In this document: positions 1-12,520 of the stretch, piece after piece
How the letters are laid out: each line of letters starts with the position of its first letter
How positions within the stretch are numbered: the stretch's first letter is position 1
DNA from: Pseudoscleropodium purum
Taxonomy: Eukaryota > Streptophyta > Bryopsida > Hypnales > Brachytheciaceae
DNA length: 64,000 bases
NCBI GenBank assembly: GCA_963969395.1
Contig: OZ017805.1
Coordinates: 7,440,001-7,504,000, forward strand
Direction: 5' to 3'
Position numbers and translations under genes: made by a program
The notes under the pieces: model-generated
What the model saw: the letters and a program-made list of their open reading frames with translations, nothing else
Database searches by the model: none
What the model was told of the DNA's origin: nothing

Positions 1-1075
1 TATAATTGAACACCCTAGCCGTTAATGGCTAAGGTGTAGAAGGGCTGAAAATTTTTAGCATTAGAGCAATTTTTGCCAAAACACAAAAACAAATCTAAGT
101 GTCTAAAAGCATGGCCGTTAATGGTTAGGGTATAGTAGGGTTCTAAAATTTCAGAATTAGGCAAATATGTAGCATTTAGTGAAGCAAAGTTGAGTCTCTA
201 AAAGTTTAGCCATTAATGGCTAGGGATATAGGAAGGTACCAAAAATTTCCACAGTAGACAAATTTCAATATTAGAAGAATTTCAGCCATAACATAAAAGA
301 AATCAAAGTCTCTAAAAGTGTAGCTATTAACAGTTGGGGTGAAGGAAGGTACTAAAAATTTGAGCATTAGACAAATTTTAGCCATGTAGTAAAGCAAATT
401 TGAGCCTCCAAAAGTGTGGCCGTTAACGGTTGGGGGTTTAGGACGGTTGAAAATTTCAATAGTGAAATAGTTTTTGAGAAAACGCAGAAACTCATTTGAG
501 CCTTCAAAAGCGTAGCCGTTAATGGCAAGGGGTTTAGAAGGGTTGAAAATTTCAAGAGTGAACTAGTTTTTGAGAAAATATAGAAACTCATTTGAGCCTC
601 GAAAAGCATGGCTATTAACGGCTAGAGGTCTAAGAGGGCTGAAAATTTCAATAGCGAATTAGATTTTGAGAAAACGTAAAAACTCTTTTGAGCCTCTAAA
701 AGTGTGGTCGTTAACGACTAGGGGTCTAGGAGCATTGAAAATTTTAGCAATGAACAAATTTTTGAAAAAACGGAGGAACACATTTGAGCCTCCAAAAGTG
801 TGGCCGTTAACAGCTGGGGCTCTAGAAGGGCCTACAAATTTTAGTAGTGAACTATTCAAACATATCATGGAAAAAAATTTGCATCCTAAAAGTGTAGCCA
901 TTCATAGCTGGAATATTCTAATATTTGAAACCTTAAATTGAAATCTAAAGAAAGCTTGGCCATTAACAGTCGCCTATTGTAAAGTCCAAAAAAATAAGAG
1001 TATTTCAGCAAATTGTAATCTAACATGAAAGTAAACTAAAGCTTGAAAAGCATAGCCGTTAATGGCTAGGGTCTA
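1..1075. repeat. Degenerate ~95-bp tandem repeat, about 12 units, palindromic core
   Basis: A core resembling AGCCGTTAATGGCTAGGG recurs near 17, 113, 208, 322, 418, 514, 611, 708, 802, 896, 958 and 1053, so most units are 94-97 bp long. The rest of each unit also aligns, with shared phrases such as TGAAAATTTCAATAGTGAA and GAGCCTCTAAAAGTGTGG. The core is a near-perfect 14-bp palindrome centred on TTAA. The array probably continues to the left of the window. Short open frames inside it (for example 659-901 and 666-941) are by-products of the repeat period and do not look like genes. Confidence 0.85.
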
Positions 1076-1104
1076 AAAAAGCAATTCAAAATTGAGCAAC
1101 ATAC

Positions 1105-2171
1105 CTGAATTTGCTTCATTCCGTGCAGCTATTGTCCCATCGTACACTTTGTTTAGTGTTTCTCCATGCCCTCCTTGCCGCTCAAACTCCGCTATAGCCT
1201 CCCCCTCCTCCATGGTAATAGCTTCCCCTTCTTCTATTGATTCTTCTTCTTCTTCCTCATTGGAATGTTGCCTTTGCACCTTGAGAGACAACACAAGATT
1301 TAGGTTGAAACTAGTCTCCAAAAAAAACAAAAAAACAAAAACGGTAGATATACATCAACGGAATCTTCTAAATAACTTTTTCAATTTTGAAGATTTTAAG
1401 CCAAAATTTTTTATACCTATAGATTCTACAGGTTGAATTCACTCCAATTTTTTTTCAAGATTTTTGGACACTTAAGTAATTTTTACAAAAATCAGCAAAA
1501 ATTGCTAAAAATAAAAGTGCTGGATTTGACTAAAATTCTTCAAAATCAGAAGATTTCAGGAAAGATTCTAAGATTCTGTTTTAGTTTTTAAGCCATAAAG
1601 ACTCAATATATATCCGGTTCTTACATCCTATACACCATTGGAATTCGACTTCCGATGTGCAAAAAATGATGTAAAGTTGCAAAATTTGCATTAAAAAAAT
1701 AATTTCACATACATTTAAAGGTAATGTCATTTGGGATAGTTATTTCCTTACCATTTCCTTTGTACTTCTAAGATATGCCTCCAACTCCAATGCTAGTAGT
1801 GCTTGTTGTTCTTGTTGTTCTTGCTCTTCTTCTTTGTCTACTTCTTCTTCTTCTTCTTCCTCCTTTTCGTTAATGTATTGATTCCAATCACAACAACTAG
1901 AAGTAATACCTGATTGAGCTTCACATGAAATAGATTTGGCCTCTAAGATATCCTCCCTACTTGCGTCACATGAAACAATAGCTTCGTATGTTAAATTCCT
2001 CGTTGTGCTTGACAAATCAATTGCAATGATTCGAGGCAACCGTCTAATCATTCTAGCCCTTAACAATTGCCTTCTACCCGAATAATGAAAGCTATTTTTC
2101 TTCCTTCTATTTCTCCTACCCTCACTTGAAGTGTCCAATGCTAACAATGGAGGAGATAAGGTTTCATGCAT
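1105..2171 (-). CDS. Two exons of an unrecognised spliced gene, acidic low-complexity product (partial)
   Basis: I do not recognise the product. Reading on the minus strand, an exon at 2171-1752 encodes 140 codons in phase 0 and ends at ATG followed by the donor GTAAGG. A second exon at 1279-1105 starts after an acceptor (CTCTCAAG), continues in the same phase with Val-Gln-Arg-Gln, and ends at a consensus donor CAG/GTATGT. The 472-bp intron between them is AT-rich. The ATG at 2171 directly follows TTTCAG, so this may be an internal exon and the true start may lie further right. The product has a basic N-terminal part (Arg/Lys-rich around residues 18-45), a Glu/Gln-rich tract near residues 105-130, and a second Glu tract just after the splice. 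The next exon would lie inside or beyond the tandem repeat, so the 3' end is missing. It could be an active gene or an old gene fragment. The frame agreement across the splice is the main evidence. Confidence 0.5.
1836..1862. repeat. CTT trinucleotide tract within exon
   Basis: A short run of CTT/TTC triplets encodes the poly-Glu stretch of the minus-strand exon. It is a simple-sequence tract with no independent function visible. Confidence 0.6.
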
Positions 2172-3159
2172 CTGAAATAATCAACTAGCAATGCATTACA
2201 ATATCAACGTCCTCAAAACTACGTCATAGACACTCTTTGGAACATGCTTTTGTACATACTACTTCATTCTACTCTACAAGCTCTTATATTCTATGAGACT
2301 TTATAAGCTCCTCTTTACACAATTTAAATTCTATTTCATTACTAACTAACAATTTACGTGGTTTGCTATTGATAACATAATCAAATACAAGATTCTTAAG
2401 TAGTCTCCAAATATGAAATTATAATTGCAAGCATGTAGTAGATCACCATCTCTTGTTAGTGCCTATTCATGCATTACTAATATAGTCTCACAAAGATCGA
2501 TATGTCCTTTTATAATTGATGCCATGCAGTAGGTTGCGTTCCCTACCTCCATTTCAAATATTCTTCTTATACCTTCCTTTGTATCAAATTTTTATATGAT
2601 ATGTAATAACAAACCCTCACATTATCAATCCAAATTCAAATTTTAATTCATCCATTTGAAATGACCCTTCTTTATATTCACAATCCTTGCACTTTCAAAT
2701 ATAATTCCTTGTTTTTTCTTCTTTTTTAGTGTTATTACTTGCTCACTCATTTCTTTAATGTTTCACTATGGCTAGTATTGTTACTAGAGGTCATGACGTC
2801 CCATTTGTTTTACCCTTAAAGAGTGAAGGTTATGTTCATGTGCATACCCACCTCCTTCATGTCCACTTTAGATTTTCCCCTTCTTCTATCGTTGTAGAAG
2901 AAGAAATTCAAGGTAACTATGGTGTTGTTAAAGAAACTATCTTGCAAGTAAGATGTTGCAATTAAAAAGGATTCTATTGGCTTCTTCTAATAGGAGGCTA
3001 AAAAGTTTATGGTCTCTAGTTTGAATTCTTACCAATTTTGACTCAAATACAAACACCTATTTTTTATTAGTCCAATGTTAAACGCCTATTATTACAACCA
3101 GTAAAAATAGAGTCTTCAGATAGTGGATGTTTCCAAAATGATATTTTGTTTATTGTCAA
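2172..3159. other. AT-rich stretch without a recognisable gene
   Basis: Only short open frames occur here. The longest (2768-2965, plus) encodes 65 residues with no recognisable domain. It might be a 5' scrap of the transposase-like remnant that follows, but I see no motif that proves it. Confidence 0.4.
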
Positions 3160-6100
3160 CAATATCAAATGCAAGTCTCTAGAACCAGTCATAGAGTTGT
3201 CTAGTGATTCAGAAGGCAAGACTCTAATTAAATCTTGTTAACCTTCTTCTTCAAATGTTGTTTTGCCATCTATAGTGGATTCATTCATTCCAACTACATT
3301 CCGCACTATCCTTAGTAGTCTTGCATCGCCTAGATTTTCTCATCCTCCTCTCCCTTGCAATCATCACAATCCTCTAAGTATATTATACTACCTTTGCAAA
3401 TTATCTTCTTTGCTTGGATCACAAAATGAACTTGTCCAAATTGATTTTGATTCCATTGAATATGAAAAGGTCTAGTTTCTTCCACCTCGTTTTGAGGGGA
3501 ATGTTATCTTCGAATTGTCACCATGTCGTGGATCTACATGTGGGGCTAGAGGCATGGAAGGCATAGATAAGCGGTATGATGGTCACTAATGGTGTCGCAC
3601 CATGACGTCTAACATTCATAATGACTTAGGTTTAAAGTTCAGAAAGTCGCTTAATATTGGGCACTTGATCTGTAAGAATTCGAGATGTAACTATCGCAAG
3701 CGAGCTTCGAAAAGTAACGAAATTGAATGGATTGGAACTACCAGATATCGTTTTAGCCTAGGTCAAATTTCTCTACCAGATTCTACTGTGCTTTGTAAAG
3801 TTTGTAGACAATCTTCTATTTGCTTCAATCTTTGTAACTCAAAAATATATTACATACTTAGAAGCGAAGATTTGTCACATGCATGCATCCATTTGGGTGT
3901 CCATACACATCTGGTTGTTGATGGCCAATGTAGAGAATCTCTTGAAGCAATCATTGGATTGATTGCTCACGAAGTAGCTAGAGCTCCAACTACCAAAACT
4001 TCCACTATCACCATGGCGGCAAGCAAAGAGTTCCTTGATACATTTCTTATTCATAATGGACCATGACTAAAAAAGATGCTCTATGGCAATGTGTTACAGA
4101 ATATTATGAATAAATTTCAACTCCTTAGCTCATCAAATGTACGCAATATAATGTTTTCTATTCGGAGCAACAACAAGAGTGGTGGCAAAATTGATCGAAT
4201 TCTTGATATGAAAGGACGTGCCAAAATAGAGTATATCCATGATAGTGTGTTTCCTAAACAAGGATAGAAGAAGGTCTATTTGTTCAAAATGCTTGTAGAT
4301 GGACTTGGTAGTGGAGTTGATCTCGTACAACAAATGCAATCAAGTAGTGACCTCGAGAATTGCTTTATCATGTTTGATCATGTAAAGAGGGTGAAATTAT
4401 AGACAACTATTGCTTGTCATGTTTATAACTCTATTTATTGCAAAGTCATGACCATCGCAATTTGTTATATGCATACTGAGGGCATCGAAGGCCAAATAAT
4501 TTTTTGGCGTTGCCTAAATAAGGTTATAGTACAAAATAGAGGGTCAAATCTTACCTTCAAGGGATTCATGTGTGATAGTGCTCAAACCAACTTTAAGGCA
4601 ATTCGCATTGTGAATGGATTAGGGAATCCATCCATTCCAATGGTGGATCATGAAAGGACCTGTTTATTTCATTGGACAAAAAGTGTACACAAGCATACAC
4701 AGAAGCTAATCACCAAAGAGTTCCAATACCAACATATCCAACTCTACAAGCAATACAAAGATACAACATCAATGTACAAAGCAGATAAGATGTATCTAGA
4801 AATTAGAGCTTGGTGGTACTCCTCTAGAGTTGCGTCAAAATCAACAATTCGTGAACTCGAGGATTGGCTTGCATTTTGGTACTTTTCATATCATTAGTGG
4901 GGTAAATTCATGGAAGCGCTATGACCTTTTATCTACTTTCATTTTTTCCTTATTTCTTATTCTAAACAATAAACCATTTGAATAATGATTTCATTGATCA
5001 TTTTTGCAAAAACTGACAGTAGAAGAACTAGTAGACATTCCAATGTGTAACCTGGCAGAAATAGTGCACAACAAATGAATGCAAGCTTCAAGCAAACACG
5101 GATCTAACTTGTTTGTTGCCACGTGCGATGACTAGATTCGAGCCTTTATGCAGATGACCAACTATAGAGCTTATCTTTGTGGGAGCCCTCTTGGGAAAGG
5201 ACTTTCTAAAGAAGATTTAGAATTGAAGAGAGCTATGGCATCAAGAGATGGAAAGAGAATTGCAGACGCACTCAATGAGATGCCTGGAGCAAAAGACATT
5301 TGCATTCGAATTCCACACTTGGAAGGAAAAGAGGTATTTGGATCTAACAAAAAAAATTGGATCTTCCAATTGGTTCTAAAGGTGATTTTCATCATTCTAA
5401 CAAAGTGAACTTCTCTCATCCTCGGGTTCAAACTAGATCAACCATTGTTAAAGTGCAACTTAAGACTGCCATTGAAGACTTTAACATGGTCATACCCCAG
5501 ACTCAATCTGTAGTAGAAACAAATTACAATACATCAAAATGGCATATAGCAAGAATTTCACACAAGTCAAGGAAATAATGTCATGCCATTCAAAAGTACG
5601 TACAAGCCAAATGCAAGATATTGATTGTCAGGCATGGTAAATCCACTACTGCCTCTACTTACAAAAGGTAGAAGTGTGAATATAAGGGTACAACCGTTCA
5701 AACTGAAGATTTTTGGTTTGTGCTAACCAAATTACACAATGCATCATGGAACCTAAATGTTCCTATGTTCTTATTCGACCTGAGATCCTTGAGGTCTAGC
5801 TTGTTTTCACAGATACCAACCTTACTTGTGCTGAAATCATAGAGCTTGAAGAAGTTGGCTTCCGCTTACAATCTAGTGTTCCAATGTTATCTCGACGTCT
5901 ATTCACCTCCTCCAAGATATTTAAGCCTATGCTTTGGATTCATCCTTGACCAACACATGTTGAAAGAATCCCTTCTATTCGGAATGGAAAACAAGTTCGA
6001 TAGAGTAGTAAAGCCCCCACTGAAAATCACTGCAATCAATGGGAAAGCGCCAGGTATGTTACCGCAAGTATAACTGGGGTGAACTTCCTTTTTTACCCTA

Positions 6101-6390
6101 GACTTCGTGTTATTATTACACTTTCATTTGGAATTGAGCCTAACCAAAAGATTTATAACATTATACTTTGCAATTTTCTATCTTGTACTTGTCGCCATTA
6201 TGGAAGTATGAATGGAACCTCCATTGAAAAGCGCAACATGTATATAAACTACAAACACCTTTATTACATCTTTTGTTATTTCTACAAATTAGATTATAAG
6301 ATAGATACATTCGTCCACACTCCTACCCTTAGCTTAGATGAAGTGAAGCAAATACTTCTTGGGGCTGGGATCATCAAAATGTGCAAGTGA
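3160..6390 (+). pseudogene. Decayed transposase-like gene (MULE-like, tentative)
   Basis: A single reading frame can be followed from about 3263 to 4897 with several in-frame stops (for example at 3473-3475, 4064-4066 and 4265-4267) but no frameshift. The same frame reappears at 5357-5578 and 5846-6073. Visible landmarks are a Cys-rich segment near 3670-3840 (CKNSRC, then CKVCRQSSIC), a block at about 4560-4690 reading CDSAQTNFKA followed by ERTCLFHW and further histidines, and a late cysteine pair near 5600-5640 (QAKCK). A D..A..A block followed by C..H recalls the core of MULE (MuDR-like) transposases, but I cannot align it by eye with certainty. It is clearly nonfunctional. Its close neighbour to the right is a PIF/Harbinger remnant, which fits a cluster of dead DNA transposons. 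Confidence 0.5.
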
Positions 6391-7183
6391 ATAAGTTAAT
6401 TGATAGATATTAGCATGATATGAAGTAGATATGCAGTACCAATATATTATCTTCAAAATTCCCAAATTTCAATAGCAAAATCTTATATTTATATTTCAAT
6501 GTGTATTCATTTCTGCAATGAAAGGATATTTTATTATGTATACAATTTTTGACATCCTATGATATTCTTATTACATTTGGCTTCCTTCCATCTTTAGATT
6601 TGATTCTAAATTGTTTGTATTCTCACTTCATCAACCCACTTTGGGACAGCCTTTTAGAATATAATTTAAATTTTAAAACATTCAATAGTACCAACTTTCT
6701 AAGGTTTAGATTTTGAATCCATGGTTATGGGTCATGTGGTAATAGGTCCAAAAAAAAATTTAATTTAGAAAATTTTGTTGCAAAACAATTAATCTTTTGA
6801 TATTTTTTTAAGAAAATTTTGAAATTACTTCATATTCTAAATTTCTAGGCTCTAGGCTTATACAATCCCCGCCCACCGCTCTCAAGCTCACACTCACATG
6901 CTCACATGCTAGGGTCATTGGCCCGGCCACCATGGCCCCCTTTTTTCCCCACTAAACATCGAAATGGGATATCACCAATGGGGTTTGAGACCTAATCTCT
7001 ACCACCACAATGGAGAGACATTTCGTTACATGGACTATTCCCTCCACCTACTTTCCTCCATATTCAATGCCAACAAACTTTCTCATTTGTACCTTACATT
7101 AGTTATGTAGTCTTCTTTTATAGTGAGAGCATGTATTATCATTGTTATTTCTATGCCATTTTTGACTCCTTTGCTATGTTTTT
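6391..7183. other. Intergenic, no gene seen
   Basis: The stretch is AT-rich apart from a short GC-richer patch near 6866-6950 containing repeated CTCACA/CATGCTCACATG words. I see no coding frame, RNA gene or clear element end. Confidence 0.4.
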
Positions 7184-7678
7184 TTGATTGTTTTGCTTGT
7201 AAGAATTGACACTTGGGTGAGACTTCATGCTCCAATGGTTGTGATGCTATCAAACTTCAACCACATTGTTGTGGCATACTCTAAGAAATTCAAGACCATT
7301 TTCTATGCTTACAAGGAGGACAAAATGGCCTATGGTATTTCGAGCAATAATCAACAAGAGAGAAAATTCTATGATGCTTTAGATGAATGGTATCACCAAG
7401 CCGGGCAAGTCATGAAACATGTCTCCGCTACAACAATAGATCATGGACAAATCCAAAGCAATTCAGCCCTAGATGGAAATGGAGATGGAGAGAGTGCACC
7501 AACATCAACAACAAATTCTACACCAATGGCAACAACAACTCTATCTACACCAACATCAAAAGGTAAACAAAATTTTTATAATAGAGCCATTCAAATTTTT
7601 GAGAAAATGGTAGAAACTAATACAAGTTTGATGAAAAACTTTGAGAGAACCAATGAGTTGCTAGAAAGAATAGACTAG
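7184..7678 (+). pseudogene. Harbinger-type accessory protein remnant (Myb/SANT-like)
   Basis: The open frame has no ATG at its upstream end, so an exon or the true start is missing. Residues from about 25 to 80 read like the end of the Myb/SANT-like trihelix domain that many plant PIF/Harbinger elements encode as a second protein: FKTIFYAYKEDK, then a Lys/Glu-rich stretch and FYDALDEWYHQAG. This is followed by a Thr/Ser-rich linker and a C-terminal helix with regularly spaced hydrophobic residues (FEKMVETNTSLMKNFERTNE). In PIF/Harbinger transposons the accessory protein binds the element ends and helps bring the transposase to the nucleus. The transposase remnant lies 425 bp downstream on the opposite strand, which supports the call. 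Similar domains also occur in unrelated host proteins, so the call rests partly on context. Confidence 0.5.
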
Positions 7679-8103
7679 CAATTTGATCGTTTGATCAATA
7701 AGTTGTAGGAAATTATGTGCTACCCTTCATCTAAGCTATAGTCATCATCACTATAGCTATAGTTTTCTCACTACAAATCTAATTTTTTGGCAAAATGACC
7801 TCTATAAAATGTTTTGGCTAGTAATAGATGAACTCGAGTTGAATTAGCCAACATTTTCTTTATTTTCTCTTGTCACTTTGCCTTTGTTTCTTCAATTGCA
7901 GGATTTTCCTCATTCTCTATTCCATCTTCTTCTTTAGCTTCTATGAATGGAGGCTCTTCAATTTGTAAATTCTTTTTCTATAATTCCCTCATTTCCCTCG
8001 ATGATGACTTTAGAGAATGAAACATGTTTGCTTCCTGTAATTTTTCTAGTGCCGTATTTGCTTCAACTTGTAGTTCTTATTTTTCTTCTTTTGCCCATTC
8101 CAT

Positions 8104-9177
8104 TCAAAAGTCATCATTCTCCAAAATACACAGATTGTGGAAAGACAAACAGGTCGTAACTATGTCAGGCACATTTCGGAGTGGCATGTCAATCCTTTTC
8201 AATAGTATGCACCATCTTCCTTTTAGAATGCCAAATGCTTTTTCCACAACCATACAAGTGCTTGATTGGATAAAATTCCAATGTGTTTTTTTTGTTGGCA
8301 ATCCTTCCTTTTCACCCATGAATGATGAGTAAAACCAAGGCCTCATAGGATATGCAACATCAGCGATAAATCTATAAGGTAAAAATGCTCCTCTCATAGT
8401 CCTCTTTCCAGTTTCTAATTTTTGAGATAAGGCCCAATCATAAATTTGGCCAACCCATCCAAAATCATAATCCCAAAATTTACAATTAGCATTTACTACC
8501 ACTTATAGTAAACACGAATAATATCCCTTTCGACAATAATATGCTACGAGATCATGGGATGGTGCTTAAATAGGAATGTGGCTACCATCAATTTCTCTCA
8601 GAATAAGCGGAATTCCATGTAGTGCTTCAAAACCATTTGTGATTTTCTTCATCAAAGCAAGAGTGGGTTTAGGGAAAACTAATGGTCTCAAGTGAATCCT
8701 TATTGCTTCACAACATTGCCTTACGATGATGGAAGTTGTACTCAACTTTATACCAAATAAATCACCAACTATTTGCAATAAATTACTTGTTGCTAATCAA
8801 GAAAGAGTAATTGCAATCCTTTTTTCCACACTTATACTTCCTCTAAAATGTGTATCCTTCTGCTTCAAAACAGGTCCCAAAAGAGGAAATAAGTATTGGA
8901 ATGTAGATGCACTCACACTCATTTGCTTCCAAAATTCATGATTTGAAAATGACCCCATCAATGTATCTTGAAGGAAACCTCCATATCTCTGAAATTGACA
9001 ATATTTTCTTTGAAAATTCAACCTCTGTCTTTGGGTAATAAAAATTGCCATCATCATCATTTGGGCATTTTGTTCAAAAATTGCACATTTTTGCAATGCC
9101 AAAATGCCCACAATGACACACATCATGACCATGAAAACCAAAAGTAGAACAAGAATACATTCCTTCCTAGAATCCAC
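8104..9177 (-). pseudogene. PIF/Harbinger transposase (DDE), three in-frame stops
   Basis: This is the DDE nuclease of a PIF/Harbinger transposon, which cuts and pastes the element. One minus-strand frame runs from 9177 to 8104 without a frameshift but is interrupted by TGA at 8797-8799, TAA at 8566-8568 and TAA at 8503-8505. The N-terminal part has FRGSISVEKRIAITLS, followed by a helix-turn-helix-like segment (IVGDLFGIKLSTTSIIVRQC). The first catalytic Asp lies in REIDGSHIPI, the second in IADVAYPMRPW and the Glu in VVEKAFGILKGRW. The family's usual ending, HNLC, is present at the C terminus. All three catalytic residues therefore survive although the gene is dead. The accessory gene at 7184-7678 is tail-to-tail with it. 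Confidence 0.85.
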
Positions 9178-9287
9178 GGTTAAAGAAGGTGAGAGGAAAA
9201 TTTCAGAAATTACATGGACTGTTCATGTAAAGAGAGATGGATACAAGCCAAACAAATGGTGTGGTTTGGACTTTGGACTTGGCCGTT

Positions 9288-9512
9288 GGAGGCTTCACAC
9301 TTGGGCCATCCAAGTTGAAAGACCATGGGAGTTCATTACCTAGGATTAGAACTTTGGGTTTGACCTTTGCAGGCTTCACACTGGCCGAAAAAAGGCTCCA
9401 TTTCTAAATTTTTTATTACCATTTATTGCCCATTTCTTTGGACTCTTGCCCAAAGTTTGCCCATGAACTCCTATGGCCTTTCAATTTGATTGGGCCATGT
9501 GTGAAGCGCCTC
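9288..9512. repeat. Imperfect inverted repeat, ~50-bp arms (foldback)
   Basis: The left arm 9288-9336 (beginning GGAGGCTTCACACTTGGGCC) is the imperfect reverse complement of the right arm 9463-9512 (ending GGGCCATGTGTGAAGCGCCTC). Weaker pairing continues into the 126-bp loop around ACTTTGGG/CCCAAAGT. It lies just beyond the 5' end of the Harbinger transposase remnant. It could be a terminal inverted repeat region of that element or a separate foldback MITE. I did not find a clear duplication around it. Confidence 0.6.
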
Positions 9513-12500
9513 TAAGAACTCATTTAAAGTAGTGAAAAAAAAAAATTGAAGTTGTAAATTCATTTAAAAATCACAACACATTCAGTTCATGCTAATTTTT
9601 TTTTTACATGATGTAGTCCAAGTTTTGTGAGACATGCATTCATTTGTAACATAAATGCATCAAATTCCACATTCAAGTCATAAAGAATGATTGCAATGGT
9701 GTGGAAATAAAAAGATGAAGTTCTAAGGACTTTAAGCATTCAAAGAGATCACCATGATGCCAATCATGGAAGATCATTCATTTGCATGGTGGTACACTTT
9801 GAATACTTGGTGCATTCATGAATGCCACTTATAAGTGCAAATGACTATTTAGGGTGATTAATTATTTTGAAAGTGGATGGTGAACCAGGACTAGTTAATT
9901 TAACTTGAATATAATTATGTGTTTGAATTGAGAGTTACAATAATTAAACCCTAAATCCTAGAATTTAGACCTTGAGCTTTGTTTTTTAGTCCTTTAACAC
10001 CTAATGAAATTTCTTATTCCAAATTCACATTAACCTTCCATATTTTTATGGGTGTTAGATCAAATCACTCTAACACCTATTTTTTAAGGCTATGATTTGT
10101 AAAAATTTTATATCCAATGTTATTGTAAGCACTTTGTGAAGTTCATTAAGCATTAAAAAAGTCAATAAAATATTCTTTATCATGTTAAAAAAGTGCATGC
10201 TACAAATAGATAAATTTTTTAACTTTTAAAGAATGTAGCATGAAATGTGCATATAATGAAATAATGTGTAGTTGAAAATGAGGAAGAAGAGCTTCTTAAA
10301 TTTCCAATAAATGCACTATGAATGGTAATTCTAGAACAAATTTACAAAGATTCGCTAAAATTCTAGTGTAAATTAATGAGAGCTTAAATAAAATGAACAT
10401 TAAGAAAAAAATAGAGTGTTGGGTCAAGGTTGAAATTTTAATTTCTATAATAGGAATTATCAAAAATTGAACATGACATATATTTCAATGTATTTTTTAA
10501 TTATTTTTAGATTGAATATTATTTTGTAATTTATTTTTTAATCCATAAAATAAAAATAATTTTTTAATTTTGTGAATATATGACTTTATGTCAAAAAAAT
10601 TAAATGATTTTATAAATTTTGTTTTTTTATGAATATATCTAAAATGCTATAACTATTTATCCATGCAAACTTCAAACTTCAAAATCTTGAATGTTGTGAA
10701 TTCGAACGTCATGAAACAAAGCCCATGCATCCTTTATATAGAGAGGTTTTTGAAAATATTAGGAACACAACCAAGGACATACTATTTCAAAGATCACACC
10801 GTAACAAAGAAAATTGATAAAATGAAGAACCTAATTTCATGACAGGGTTTTTTCTTGAAGTTCAAAATTCTTTTATCTCATTTTCGAATATGGTGCTTTT
10901 TTAAGATTTTTATTTTACATTTTTATTATAGTCATTTCCAAATAATCATTCATGGAATTGGAAAAAGTGTTTAGAAGTGAAAATATTGACATCTTTTAAA
11001 TCATAGAATATCTCCTAAACAACATATTTAAAATCTTCACTATACCATACAAAAGTTTGAGAACCAACACAACAATCATTAGAACAATAGCAATAAACGA
11101 AAAATTAGAATTTTGTGTACTTCAAGGTGTTTCCGTGCATTTATTGTTTGAAATGTAATCCCTTAAAGAGCCAAGGAATTTGAACAAAATACAAATGTAA
11201 CCTAAAGAAATGTTACATAACGCTTGGGTAGTTTGCATCAAAGAAGAGAATGTGAAGCACGAAGAGAAAAAAACATGTAGATAGTTTGATTTTTAAATCT
11301 ATTTATAGATTTAAGTTAAATGAATTTTGAAGAGTTCTCTTCAAAAGGTTATTAAGAATATAATTTCTATTTCTAGCATTGAAAATTTCTATAATTAGTC
11401 AAAATTTCATTTTCAATTGATGGGTGCAAACAAACTTATAATTTAGGGATGTGAAAATGGACAACTCTTCCAAATAGTTTAGGGTCCAATACAAATTGAA
11501 TACAAAACACTTAGTGATTTAGTTGAATTTGTAAATTTTGGGTGGATTCCAGAACTTTAGTACTTTTCCATTTTCCACCTTTTTTTGGGACCCTTTCAGT
11601 AACAAATTGTATGAATTTTGATTAGACCACCATTAAAGTACATGGCTCAATATTTTTCCATTTTTTTTAAAAGAAAATTTTCTCATCATTTAAGGTGCCC
11701 CGAATTAAATGCATTATACATTTTGGATGGATTTTAGAACTTAACATCATTCAACTTGATATTTTGCCAAAATCTAGCATTACAAAATATCAAGTTGAAT
11801 GATGATTTTTTGAAATTTATGAGTTTGTAAGGTTTAGGTTTTGGAATTTTGAGTTGTAGATAAACTCAGGTGGATGGGAGGGACACCCCTATACAAGGCC
11901 CTTCCTATAAAGTTTCAGAAAAATCATAGACTTCCCAAGACTAATAATTTCCAACCTTATATTGATAAACTAGGCACTTTGCAAGCTAAGCCATCAAATC
12001 AAAAGAGCCATAAAATATCACAAGGAAATTATGGACATAACCTCACTAATAATTTTCAAACTCAATTGATAAGAAAGGTACTTCCAAAGTAAACCCATCA
12101 AATCAACCAAGCTCTTAAAATCTCAAAGAAATCATAGACTAATAATTTCCAAACTTGAATTGATAAGATAAGGACTCCACATGTTAGGCCATCAAATCAA
12201 TAGAGCCACCAAATTCTCTCTAATACTTCTTTCTAATCATTGCTCATGCCATCTACTAAAACCTACTCATAGCATGGTTTAGTAACCCTAAAAGAAATAG
12301 TCATGAACTTGGAATAAGCTGTCATGGTGAATTTACTAAAGAGGCTATAAACCTCACCTATACCCATACAATCCAACAAACAAGTAGTTGATTAGAATTG
12401 CACATGCAAGGTGTCTACACCTCACAGCAATGTGTCATTGCAATCATAATAGAAAAAACATCATGTAGTTCAAAACCGCACACAAATAAATGAACAATTA

Positions 12501-12520
12501 AATATATAGTTACACAAATT
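9513..12520. other. AT-rich stretch without genes
   Basis: No coding frame, RNA gene or element end was recognised in this 3-kb stretch. A local phrase (CTTTGCAAGCTAAGCCATCAAATCAA-like) recurs loosely at about 11960-12200 and suggests an old duplicated unit of about 90 bp. Nothing stronger is visible. Confidence 0.4.

Noticed and set aside
1..1075. CRISPR-like spacing of a short palindromic repeat
   Set aside because: The spacers are homologous to one another, so this is an ordinary tandem repeat in a plant genome.
5171..5431. Minus-strand frame of 86 codons
   Set aside because: It is the antisense shadow of the transposase-like remnant read on the plus strand.
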